From assembly GCF_902686445.1 (NCBI RefSeq), contig NC_062222.1, positions 45,179,292 to 45,243,291 of the forward strand: DNA of 64,000 nucleotides. Reading direction: 5' to 3'. This DNA comes from Sciurus carolinensis (Eukaryota; Chordata; Mammalia; Rodentia; Sciuridae). Positions 12,945 to 24,249 of this stretch are shown here, in pieces. Under the pieces are notes generated by a model. It had not been told where the DNA came from and searched no databases. It worked only from the letters and a program-made list of their open reading frames with translations. Each line of letters begins with the position of its first letter. Position 1 is the first letter of the stretch. The position numbers were made by a program, and so were the translations under genes.

Positions 12945-15012
12945 GCTGACTATGTTTATTTTCTACATCCTCTCATTTCACTCTGAATATTGAGGAAGGC
13001 TTCTTTGTAGATTTTCACTAAGGAGTGTAATATAATTGATCATAACTCATGCCATAGACCTAAACTTTCTTGGAAAATAAACATGCCATTAACTAAAACA
13101 GAATAATAAACAACAGAAAAATATACCTGTATCTAACATCCTTTAATGTAACTACTTTTGCTGAACATGGACAAATAATCTTTTTAATGAAATCAAAAGT
13201 TCTAAAACAGTAGCACCAGTATCTGACCGGGTTTGAGTCCCATTAGCATTAGGAGATAGGAGGCTAGTTACCCACGTTTTACACAGAGATGAAGCTGTTT
13301 AAGAACACCCAAAAGAAGTATAAGACAAGGCTCAGTGAAACTGCTTCAGTAGACATTATGGAATTAAAGGGGAATACAAAGACTGTGTGGGGGTAGCTTC
13401 TTCTAACTACTTTTGGTTAATTTTAAAGAGACAAAATTCAGGGCTATAAACTCTCAGATTGAGATGACTCAGAAGACCACGATCATCACCAATGTCCTAA
13501 AGAAATCATTTTGTCTTAACATCTCTAATAGAAATTGCCTAAAGAGATTGCCATATCTGACTCTGAGTTGCTAAAAAACTATATATGTTACATTTTAATT
13601 TTTTCCAAGATTCTTGTAAACTTGTAGACATTTATATTGAAAGAGTGTGACCCCAAGATTGGAAGTAGGACAAATATTCTGATAATCTCAAGTATCTCAC
13701 ATTACAACCTAACTACAAATTTGGCCATGACTTGTTTGAAAATTTGATAAATATTTTAAAAGGTCAATTTTTCTGAAATCTTTTTCAAGGGGTCTAGTTC
13801 AACTTTTTTTTATCTGACTGTGGGTGAATCTATGATAGAAAAATGATAAGGGTGAGACAGGAGCAGATGGTCAGCTTTCAGCCTTCTTCTACTCCTGGTT
13901 CATCATCTTTCTTTAGTTTCCAACTGGCATCTAGTATATTGTCAGGTCCTTTGGTAATTTCTACTTCTCTTCTCAGCAGTAGATTATTACAAATGTAATG
14001 ATGTGTTAACTCCAACATCATTAGCTGCTCTAAGTATCATTAGTCTGCTTACCAAAGTAGATCAACCCAATTTCTGCTTCCAGACACGTGACAATTTATC
14101 TAACCAGTGCAGTTTCTCTATCTCAAAACGCAAAAAATTTGTGTTCATTTCTCAGTGATAGTGGTATAACATCACTGAATTACTTTTAAATGTCACCTTC
14201 TAGTTCTCTGTCTTCATCCAAGCACCTTAGTCATTTCATCATGATGCAGTTTTATGAAAGTCCAAGTGTTGACTGGATCTTTGGGCAGGACATAACTATG
14301 ATCTTCATGCCTATGTATGACACATGTATGCAAAAAGATGAGAATGAAATCCTGTAAAAATTTAGTAAAACTTGTAGGGATCCAATAGCTTACTGCATGC
14401 ACAGTAATCTTGAAAGTTAAAGAAAGTTTGCAAGGCTTGGCAAACATTAATATTAAGTAAAAGGCATAAAGCTTGTTGGGATTATTCAGGTTTAGAAGCA
14501 ATTTAAGCCATACTTATGGGTGATTTACTACCCATTTACTGAATATTGTTAAGATGCCAACTTTGAACTGGGTGCCAGAGAAAGAGAAGACTCTTCAGTT
14601 GGTTCAGTCTGCAGTATTAATGCAGTGACAGCAGGTTTTTTTTTTCTTTTTTTTTTTTTCACTTGAATCTTATAGTTCTACAGATATAATTGTACTTGAA
14701 GACTAGCAAAATAAATGGAGAGTCTGGCAATGACAGATAGTGAATCCACAGCCCAGATCACCTAGGTTTTGGAACAAAACTTTCTATGATAATAATTATT
14801 CCTTGGCCTGCTATTGGAATATATTGACCAAAAGACACCAATTGACCATGCGTCTTGGGCTGCCTATCACAATAAACTCACTTCGTATCACAAAGTCATG
14901 GAGTTGCAAGTGTGTGGCAGTTGCCCGTCATCAAGTTGAAGTTGTTTTTGTGAGATCAACCTTGAGCACTTTTTGTAATCACAAAGTGATGCAAGAGAGT
15001 GGCTTTTATGTT
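12945..15012. other. Unclassified sequence
   Basis: No gene or repeat family was recognised, apart from a T-rich run at about 14635-14660. The frames at 14214-14501 (minus) and 14740-15021 (plus) have no recognisable domain. Confidence 0.4.
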
Positions 15013-15290
15013 TTTTATTAGTGCTTTATAGTCATACATAGTATCTGGGTTCATTTCGACATAACCATACAAGCCCAGAATATAATTTGCTCCCCTTCAG
15101 TCTCCACTACTTCCTCTTTACCTCCCCTTCTCCCTCCCTCTGTTTCTCTTCCTCTACTCTACTGGTCTTTTTTTCTACTAATTAATGGTTTCTATTGGTG
15201 ATTTATGGATATACATAAAGGTGCAAGTACTGTGTTATATTCATGTGTGTACATAGCATGATTGGGTCAATTTCAAGAGGGTATCTTCAA
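15013..15290 (-). mobile_element. L1 3' UTR-like repeat with two related units (probable)
   Basis: Two diverged units in the same direction begin 'attagtgctttatagtcatacata' (about 15017) and 'tattggtgatttatggatatacata' (about 15194). A polypyrimidine stretch (about 15090-15170) lies between them. A unit followed by a pyrimidine block resembles the reverse-complemented 3' UTR of the L1 at 7.76 kb, so I read this as a truncated L1 3' end on the minus strand. No target-site duplication was found. Confidence 0.45.
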
Positions 15291-17711
15291 CTCACATTGT
15301 TCCTATTTCTGTTGTGTCACCGTTCTTCTCTTCATTTACACCTGAGGTCTCAGAGAATTCCCATAAGGTTGTCTATTCATTTCCGGATCATTGAGAATGA
15401 CATGCTTTCCCTGATCAGAAGTGAATGATTCTGGCATCATAACTCTTCTCAGAGGTGGCTTGAAGGCAGGTGGAACCTGGAGCTTGTTTTCTAGAAGGAG
15501 ACACCACCACATCAGGGATTCTTCACTGACTAGCAGTCTGATCTGGTGGACGGATGGAAGTTTGTGAATAAGAAAAGTCCAAGAGTTTTTTTAAGTAGAT
15601 CATGTATGTAATGACCAAGGAAGAGATTGTCTCTACCTCAGGATACTTCTGTAATGCCAGGTGGTATTTCTATGTTCACAGAAGACTAAACATCAACCCA
15701 CATGGGCAGGTTCCTTAGGACTGAAGGTTTGCATTGGTCAAAGGACAGTTCATACAGTTATGAGTTCTGACTGAGAGAAAGGGGAATTTGGACTGGGTCT
15801 TGGAGGAAGAAATATACCATATTCCAACCCTGACTTCATTGTTGTTTACAGAAATAGGGACTATAGTCAGTATACCTGGTATGTACATTTACACAGAAAA
15901 AAAGAAGGCACATGAAAATATTTCTGCAAGAAAAGTATTTCCAGACACAATGAGATTGGCTGGGATTCCCATCTTTTACCAATTTCCTGTTTTCAAATGG
16001 GTGAGTATCATTGTTTTCTCCTGGATATGTCAAGGAGTGATATATAAGGTATAGAAAGGTGAAGTCCTGTGAAGAGGTAGCAAGTGACTCTAAGAAAGCT
16101 TGAGGGAAGAGGGGGACCTCTCTATCCTGGATGTCATTCTGCCTCAATGTTTATCAGAGTGACTGGAATCACTGCTAGTCCCAAATGTTTTAATCAGGAA
16201 CATGACACAAAATTCTCCACTGATATTTAAGCCCAAACAAGCATATATCCACTACCAGGTGGCTCCAGATCACAGCAGAGTTAGAATACATTTGGTTTGC
16301 ACATTGGATTCCACACCGATGAACAGTACAGGCTCACTCCTGTCAATTGGCTAGATCGCCTGACTCTACATATTAAACTTCTGAATTTTTTTTTGACTCT
16401 GATTTTGTTTCCCTTTGCTCCTGCTCCTTTTATGAAGTATATCATTATAATTGTTAATGATTGTGCTTATTATTTAGTACATGGATATTAAGATAATAAG
16501 GCAGGACTATGACTTGATTAGAAAAAAAAATAAAATTATCAGAGATGAATGCAGTCATGGATAGACTTTGTGTCCACTCTTTGAGAAAGGATATAGACAT
16601 TTTCATTTATATTCACCATAATTGTATGACAGGTGAGACAATTGTTTTTCTCCTTATTGTATTAAGCTCAAGCATGGTAAAAGTGTAAATATGGATGTTA
16701 GGAGTTAAAAAATGAATAATTTACCTCTCTTTTCTTGTTGTCCTATACTGAAGGAGACAAGGAGCTAAAAACTTTATTTCTCAGACTCTTTTCATTATAA
16801 GCCCTGGATGTGACCATGTCCTGCCAATCAATCCAGTCACTTGTGATGGAAGCCAAGGGGAGACAGAGACCATGAAAATGAAGCAGAGAACGTGTTCTGA
16901 GGTAGTTAATGTCTTTGCTGACAAGAGGTATGAGAAAGGCATTTGAATTCTCAGGTTAGCATTACCAATGTATTAATGGCTGGTCAAAGTGGTGGATGTT
17001 GAGAGGTCACAGGGTCATCAGTTGGACTGGATCATGTTATGCATTAAGAGGTTCTGGAGCAGGTAGAACAAGCACTTCTTGTTCATATCATTGACAGGTA
17101 CTTACTGAGCATCTGCCCTATGCCAGGAACTTTTCCAGATTCAAGGATAGATCAGCAAGAAAATGTCTCTGCTTTTTCCTCTTGCAGCACTCTCATGACA
17201 ACAGTGGTTTTCTAGACTTGTGACTTATTGCATTGTGGCCCTGACAGTGGCAGCAACAGCACACTTGTGGCCAGCATTTCCTGATTGAAGAAGAAAGAGC
17301 AGTTCTCTTGTGGTCCTGCTCTGTGCTATGATTTTGTGAAAGTCCGAATCAAAGTTCTTTTCAACCCTCCTTGAGGTTTATAAGTTGAAGACCTCCTATT
17401 TTAAATTTCTTCTTGCTTAAACTAATTATAGAGACTTATGTTCTCAGCAAGGGAACAAATAATGACAATATTATTGGAGTAATTCACTCCTTCCCACCTG
17501 GACCACCTTGAGAATCCATTCATTCTTTAACGTCTATGCAGCTTGAATGTCACTTCTGACTGACTCTTACGTGGTTCCCATTCAAGTAATGGTTATCTCC
17601 CTTGACTCACCATAGAAATTAATTTGTGCTTCTTTTATAGGACTTATCAAGCCTTGTGACTTAGATACTGCTCTTGCTCTCCTCCTGCTGCACACACAAA
17701 CCCACCAGACA
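15291..17711. other. Unclassified sequence with one possible ancient repeat
   Basis: No gene was recognised. About 17098-17165 ('tactgagcatctgccctatgccaggaactttt', then 'aaggatagatcagcaagaaaa') resembles a common ancient mammalian interspersed repeat that I cannot name with confidence. The two frames near 15.8-16.1 kb overlap each other on opposite strands and carry no domain. Confidence 0.4.
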
Positions 17712-18953
17712 GGGACTTGGTTTTATTTTTTTTATTTTTTGTTAGAACAACTCAGCAAAATAAAATTCTAGTTTATTGTTGGACAACTTTGTTTCACACA
17801 TACATCAAACAGGCCAAAAAATAAAAATAAAATAAAATAAACGGCAACTTCATAGACAAAAAAGTGAAAAAAAAAAAAAAAGAAACCTTTTAATCTTTGG
17901 TCTTTTTAACCACTCATACAAACTAACTACATATAGTGAAGCTAAAGTACATACACAAAAAAAGTTACTGGAATACTTGGAATAAGATATTCTTATTGTT
18001 GTTGTTTTTGCTTTTTTTACAAGGTTTTTTTTTTTTTTTTTTTTTTTTCACTTTTGAGATTATAATGAACATGGTCACACCACAAGTAAAGTCAAAAGTA
18101 GGACAGAGAAGGCTCCAAAGGCTGGTTTGGTCATCCAAGATCATTAAAAAAGGGTGACTCCTAAAAAATATGTACAAAAATATAAAATGTAAATAAAAAA
18201 TACAAATTTTCCTTTTGTAAAGTGATTTTAAGAAAAAAAGCAGGACCTTGGAAGTTTTGCTCCTTTTTTTCCTGCCTTGTTGCAAATTGATGTTGTGGTT
18301 TTGATGGGGTGGTGGAGAGCACGTGTCATCTGCGGGTGGCACTGCGGGCTGCGGGAGGTTGGGTGGCCTGGCCTCTCTACTCAAAGGTGACCACGTTTAG
18401 ATTCTGAGATGGAAAGTAGAGGGCAAATAGGTCACGGCCACCTTTTATTTTTAGTTTAAGTTTTCCTTTTTTGCTGTCTAGTCATCCTCATTGGTCTGCT
18501 TCTTTGTATCAACATAATCATCCTACTCATCTTTAGCTGCCCCTTTGCCTGTAGCTGTCTCAGCCCTCCTCATCTTCATCTCCATCATCTTCCTCACCCT
18601 CACCTTCCTCCTCCTCCTCCTCTTCCTCTTCTTCATCTGCCTCGTTGTCAGTCTTCTGCTCCCCATTTTCCTCATTAGCATTCCCATTAGCAGGGGCATC
18701 TCTTCCATTCTCTGCATCCTCTACAACTTCCTTCTTCTCCTTTAAGTTCTTGGTGGCGATCTTGGAGTTAGTGTCCACGGCAGCATCTGACATGGTGGGG
18801 CATGCTGGTGACCCGATGCAGTGGGTTGTACTCTGTGACAAAGCTGCCAGAGTCCGAAGGGGCCGCCAAGGTGGTTGCGGGGAGTGGGGAGTTGGACCCA
18901 GGAACAATGCAAAGCTGGCTTTTCAGAGCAGCCGTTCGGGACTTGGTTTTATT
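17712..18953 (-). pseudogene. PTMA: Processed pseudogene of prothymosin alpha
   Basis: This is an intronless retrocopy of the mRNA for prothymosin alpha, a small, very acidic nuclear chromatin protein. The start codon is at 18791-18793. The frame reads MSDAAVDTNSKIATKNLKEK, KKEVVEDAENGRDAPANGNA and a long Glu-rich acidic run. It is then broken by a one-base frameshift near 18566-18570, where GAG-GCT-GAG reads GAG-GGC-TGA. In the original frame, a stop (TAG, 18523-18525) replaces an Asp/Glu codon. The remaining C-terminal codons and native-type stop reach 18478. A long 3' UTR follows, with AATAAA on the minus strand at 17772-17777 and a short tail at about 17728-17740. The duplication GGGACTTGGTTTTATT is perfect at 17712-17727 and 18938-18953. 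The 5' UTR is open in frame, giving a 115-codon chance extension. No promoter came with it; expression is unlikely but untested. Confidence 0.96.
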
Positions 18954-19654
18954 GACCTTTATACTTCACTCCTACCAACAATTTATTAGAGTCACTCCTG
19001 TTGTACTCACTTACATATTACTAAAGAAAGCACACTTTTCCTTATTACAAAATGTTTTCAACATATTTACATCCTCTGTTCCTGATATGATGTATTAGTA
19101 TCCTTATAAACATTTAGTGTGGAATTATCATTGAGTTTTATGTTTAAGGATAACATCAGAAATTAGATAATCCACACTCCTTTTTTTCCAGGTCAGGCAT
19201 TTTGGGTCAGAAACAAATGTTTTCTTGTTTCATGTGGTTTTGTTTTATTCCACGGTAACGGATGATAGATTAACTTGACCTTGATCTAGTTTATTGATCC
19301 ACTGAAAACACGAATCATCTTTGAGGTCCTCTGGGGTTCCCCATGATTTTCAGGTGAGAGTATAACTGGTAACTGAGGAGCTTTCTCTTACTTCCCCAAA
19401 ATTGAATTTATGACGACTTGGAATGCAGGGGTGGGGCTTTCTCCACATAGAGTAAGTGCTTTTGTCAACAACTAGGTTCACGCAGAGACACTAGATAAAC
19501 TGTCAAATATTTGATTCTGATTCCATAAATTATATATCACTCTCTTCTACATTATAATTTCCCCCGTAAGGTGAAAAAATGTCACTGAAATATGAATGCA
19601 TGTGCGTTTATTTATAAAATTGGAGCAAAAACTAGTTAGGTTAAGTATTAGAGA
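18954..19654. other. Unclassified sequence
   Basis: No gene or repeat was recognised between the PTMA retrocopy and the old L1. Confidence 0.45.
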
Positions 19655-20305
19655 AGAATTTTTAAAAATTTCTTTTATTATGTTTTAAATTCAAAGATAA
19701 CAATGCATGGTTTTGTTTTGTACAACAGGGTGCTTTGACATATAAATACATTGTTAAATAGTTAAATCTAGCTATTTAACAAGTGCATTCCATCACACAA
19801 TTATCATTTTTGTGGCCAGGACACTTAACATCCATTTTTTTTAACACTCTTTAGGGATACAATATATTGTCATTAACTATAGTCATCTTATATAATAGAT
19901 CTCTTGAAATATTTTCCCAATATCTCACTGTAATTATTGAAACCATTAACCAACATCATTCTGACCCTTTCCCCACCAACTACCCCAGACTCTCGGTACT
20001 ACTGTTGTACTCTCCACTTCTATGAGATCAACATTTTTAGATTACACATGTGAGTGAGAGAATGTGATACTTCTCTATTTGTGCCTGACTTATTTCACTT
20101 AAGATAATGTTTCTCCAGTTCCATCCATGTTGTTGTAAATGAAAGAAAGATTTCATCTTTTTTACAGCTAAATAATATTCTGTTGTATGTGCATATATAC
20201 TTATGTATATTTCTTTACTCATTCATCACTTGATGAACTCTTAGATGATTTCCATCTCTTGTCTATGTTGAATAGTGCTTCAATAAACATAGGAGGGCTA
20301 AAGTC

Positions 20306-20530
20306 TTTTTTTTTTTTTTTTTTTTTTTTTGGTACCAGGGATTGAACTCAGGGACACTTCATCTCTAAGCAACATCCCCAGCCCTATTTTGTTTTTTATT
20401 TAGAGACTGAGTCTCACTGAGTTTCTTAGCACCTTCCTGTCACTGAGGCTGGCTTTGAATTCACCATCTTCCTGCCTCAGCCTCCCAAGTCTCTGGGATT
20501 ATAGGTGTGAGCCACTGTGCCCAGTGGCTG
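20306..20530 (-). mobile_element. Dimeric B1-ID SINE nested in L1
   Basis: A T25 run (the reversed A tail, 20306-20330) is followed by the reverse-complemented ID half ('ggtaccagggattgaactca ... cagccc'), a linker 'ttttatttagagac', and the reverse-complemented B1 half ('ctgcctcagcctcccaagtc ... ggattataggtgtgagcca'). This B1+ID dimer is characteristic of sciurid rodents. It interrupts the C-terminal ORF2 region of the surrounding L1 and is therefore younger. Confidence 0.9.
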
Positions 20531-23042
20531 ATATATTTTTGACAGATTAATTTTATTCCCTTTGGATGTATATCCAGTAGTGGGATTGCTGGATCACATG
20601 GTAGTTCTGTTTTAAATTTTTTGAGCAACTTCCATGGTGTCTTGTATAATGTCTTTACTAATTTATATTCCCACCAACAGTAATATGAGGGTCTCCTTTT
20701 CTCCACAACCTCACCAACAGTTGTAATTTGCTGTCTTTTGGATAATGGCCAACTAAGATAGGTTATATTTTATTGTGGTTATTGAGTTGAATATATGAGG
20801 TTCATGTGGTTTTGAGTTGCATTTTCTAGTGGCAAAGATGTTGAACATTTTTTCATATACCTGTTCATTATTTGTCTTCCACTGAGATGTGTCTATTCAA
20901 GTCTTTTGCCCATTTTAAAATTTATTTATTTCCTATTGCATTGTTTGAGTTCCTTATATATTTTGAATATTAACCCCTTATCAGATGTTAACCACTTGTC
21001 AGATGCAGATATTTTCTCCCGTTCTCTAGATTGTCTCTTCATTCTCTTAATGATTTCCTTTCTGAAAAGAAGCTTTTCAGTTCACTGCAACCCTATTTGT
21101 CTACTCTTGCTTTGTTGTTTTTGCTTTTCAGGTTTTTTCCCAAAATATCCTTGCCCGAACCAACATCATGAACCATTCTTTTTACTATTTCCTCTAGTAG
21201 TTTCACAGTTTCAGATCTTACACTTAAGTCTTCATTTCAATTTGAGTTTATTTTTGTACAGGATGAAAGAAAATAATCTAATTTTATTTTTCTGCATGTA
21301 GACGTCCAATTTTCACAATACTATTAATGTGACTGTATGTATTTGTGGCATCTTTGTAGAAAATTGGTTGACTGTAAATTCATGGATTTATTTATGGGCT
21401 GTTATGTTCCATTGGTCTATAATATTTTCCAATACCATGCTGTTTTGGTTACTATAACTTTGTAATATTTTGAGATCCAGTAGTATACCTCCAGCTTTGT
21501 TCTTTTGCTCAAGATTTCTTTGGCTACTAGGGATTTTGGGGGTTCTATATAAATTTTAGGATTTTTTTCCTATCTCCACAAAGAATGTCATTGGTATTTT
21601 GACAGGGATTTCATTGAATCTGTAGATTGCTTCATGTATTTTGAAATTCTAACAATATCCATTCTTTTAATTCATGAGAACAGAATATTTTTCCATTTAT
21701 TTCAATCTCCTGCAATCTTTTGTCAATGATTTATATCTTGCATGGTAGAAATACTTCACTTTCTTAGTTAAATTTATTCCTCAGGCATTCTTTTGTTTTG
21801 GATTGGTTTTTGGAGATATTATAAGTGAAATTGTTTCCTTGATTTCTTTTCAGGTAATTAACTATTAATATATAGAAGCACTAATGATTTTGTATACTGA
21901 CTTTGTATTCTGAAACTTGACTGAATTTGTTTATTCTAACAATTTTTGCTGGAGTATTCTGGGGTTTCTATATAGGATCATGCTATCTGTGAGCAAGGAC
22001 AATTTAATTTCTACCATTCCAAGTTAAATGCCTTTTATTTCTTCTTATTGTCTAATTGCTCTAGCTATGACTTCTAATACCATGTTGAATAAAGGTGGTG
22101 AAAGTAAATATCCTTATGTTGTTGCAAATCTTAAAGGGAAAGTTTTGAATTTTTTCTACATTTAGTGTGATATTAGCTATGGGGACATCTGTATCAATTT
22201 TATTGTGTGATGGTCAAATCCTTCTAGGGACCTAATCTTTTTTATCATGAGGAGATGTTAAATTTTATCAAATCATTGATTCGTGTATGTCTGAACTATC
22301 CTTGCATGCCTAAAAAGAACCCCATTGAATTACGGTGAATGACCTTTATAGTGTGCTTTTGGATTTTGTTTGCAAGTATTTTGTTGAGCTTTTGTGAATC
22401 TGTGTTCATCAAGGATATGGACCTATGGTTTTCTTTTTCGTTGCACCCTTGTCAGTTTTGGTTTCAGGGTAATGCTGGCCTCATAGAATGAGTTCAGAAG
22501 ACTTCCTTCCTCTTCAGTTTTTTGGAATTGTTTGAGAAGTACTGATATTATTAGTTTTTCTTCAAAAGTTTGGTAGAATTCAATGGTGAATCCATAATGC
22601 CTTGGCATTTATTTCACAAGAGACTTTTTGGTATTTGCCCAAACTCCTTAATTGTTATTGATCTATTCAAATTTTCAAATTCTTTATAATTCAAACTTAA
22701 TAGTTTTTATGTATCCAGAAATTTACCCATTTCCTCTAGATTTTCCAAGTTTTAGCTTATACTTATTCATAATTATCTCATGATCCTTGATGTTTTTATT
22801 GTATCAGCTGTACTATCTCCTTTTTCATCTCTAATTTTAATTGTTTGGGCTTGGGGGCGGGGTTCTCTTTTTTTTTCTCTTAGTTTAGCTAAAGATTTGT
22901 TGACTTGATTTATCTTCCCAAAAGACTGATTCTTCATTTTACTTTTTAGTTTGTTATCTCCATTTCATTCATTACTGCTTTAATATTTATAATTTTTTCT
23001 ACTAATTTTGAGTTTAGTTTGTTCTTGTTTTTCTAGTTCCTT

Positions 23043-23198
23043 AAAATGCAATGTAGGGAGCTGGACTTGTGATTCAGTGGTACAGTGTTTGCCTGGCGTG
23101 TGTGAGACCCTGGGTTTGATTCTCAGTACCCCATACGAATAAATAAAGAAAAAAGATCCATTGACAACTAAAAAATACTTTTAAAAAATCCAATGTAG
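23043..23198 (+). mobile_element. ID SINE nested in L1, with target-site duplication
   Basis: The body 23057-23184 begins 'ggagctggacttgtgattcagtgg' with a diverged pol III A box, then 'gaccctgggtttgattctcagtacc' with the B box, and an A-rich tail. The duplication is AAAATGCAATGTAG (23043-23056) and AAAATCCAATGTAG (23185-23198), 13 of 14 identical. It is more diverged than the ID copies at 8.5 and 63.4 kb, so it is probably an older subfamily. Confidence 0.85.
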
Positions 23199-24094
23199 AA
23201 TATTTGTTGGCTATCTTTCTTCATTTTTTATTGCTAAAAATTTTCTCTTAGAAATGCCTTTGCATGTCTCATGTGTATGGTATGATCAATTTTCATTTTC
23301 ATCTCTCAAGACATTTTAAAATTTTCTTTTAATTGATTTATGGGCCCATTGGTTGTCCAGAAACATGTTATTTAATTTCCATGTATTTGTAAATTTCTGA
23401 GGTTCCTCCTGTTGTTGATTTCTAATTTTATACACTGTGGTCAGAAAAGATGCTAGATACAACTTTAATCATCTTAAATTGGATAAGACTTGTTATCTAG
23501 CCTAACATGATTTGTCCTAGAGAATTCCATGTGCACTTGAGAAGGATGTGTATTATTTATCTGTTGAATGGAATGGCTATAAATATCTATTATATTCATT
23601 TGATCTGTAGTTTAAAATATAAACATCTTTGTTGACTTTCTGAGTGATTTTTTCATTGCTGAAATTGGGATACTGAAGTCCCCTACTATTATTCCTACTA
23701 TCATACTATTATTACTGTCTGTCTCTCCTTAGATCTATTAGTATTTTCTTTATATAAATATAAAGGGCCAATTCAGTGTGACAATAGAGCAATTATAAAT
23801 ACATATATAAGTAAATCTGTAAATGTATTTTTCTATGTATATATGTATTTTTTCTTGCTGAATTGGCCCTTTTATCATTATAAAATGACATTCTTTTTTT
23901 TTCTTTTTGTAGTTTCTGACTCAAACTCTATATTATTTGATATAAGTATAGCCACTCTTGCTCTAAGTGTACATTTGCATGGTATATCTTTTTCCTTCCA
24001 TTTCATTTTTCGTCTATGTATGTTCAAAAAAGAACTTTAGTAGAGTTTTTCTTTAGCACTTAACCTGTTTTACTGTAATATATTGTCCCTCTCT

Positions 24095-24190
24095 CTCCCA
24101 GAGGAGAGTGGAATCTATGAGGGCAGGACCCATGTCTTTAGGTTAGTATATTTAATTTCTTATAAGGTGCTTGACAGAGGTTGTGGGATT
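24095..24190 (+). repeat. L2 LINE 3' fragment (probable)
   Basis: 'gtggaatctatgagggcagg acccatgtcttt ... aaggtgcttgacag' follows the order of the L2 3' end ('gaatgtaagctccatgagggcaggga..ttgtct ... agtgcctggcacat'). It is a short, ancient and inactive fragment. Confidence 0.6.
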
Positions 24191-24249
24191 TTTGTATACT
24201 TGATGAACCTTTTAGGACAGATATATGCCATCTTCAAGATAACAAATCA

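Larger units (their letters stand above)
19655..24050 (-). mobile_element. Old L1 LINE, 5'-truncated in the endonuclease domain, about 4.4 kb
   Basis: The element runs right to left. The 3' UTR lies at about 19660-20030. The ORF2 C-terminal region flanks the SINE at 20.3 kb (minus-strand motif FKTELPCDPAIPLLDIHPKG). The reverse-transcriptase region includes about 22423-22608, with [14 protein letters not shown] and [14 protein letters not shown], close to the usual L1 'GFTGEFYQTFKEEL ... [14 protein letters not shown]'. The right end stops inside the endonuclease domain. Many stops and indels break the frame. A B1-ID SINE (about 20306-20530) and an ID element (23057-23184) are nested inside. 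A local inverted duplication lies at 23762-23872. Divergence and the 3' UTR type suggest an older L1M-like subfamily, which I cannot fix without alignment. Confidence 0.9.

Noticed and set aside
17965..18384. 139-codon minus-strand open frame
   Set aside because: It lies in the 3' UTR of the PTMA retrocopy, and its Lys run comes from a T26 tract.
18645..18989. 114-codon plus-strand open frame
   Set aside because: It is antisense to the acidic coding part of the PTMA retrocopy, so its composition mirrors that sequence.
20461..20706. Minus-strand frame ending in a motif like 'PIIPETWEAEAG'
   Set aside because: That ending is the translation of a B1-type SINE, joined to L1 ORF2 sequence. It is not an exonised gene as far as the sequence shows.
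20906..21301. 131-codon plus-strand open frame with hydrophobic runs
   Set aside because: It is antisense to the old L1 ORF2. Phe/Leu richness is expected from the reverse strand of L1 coding DNA.
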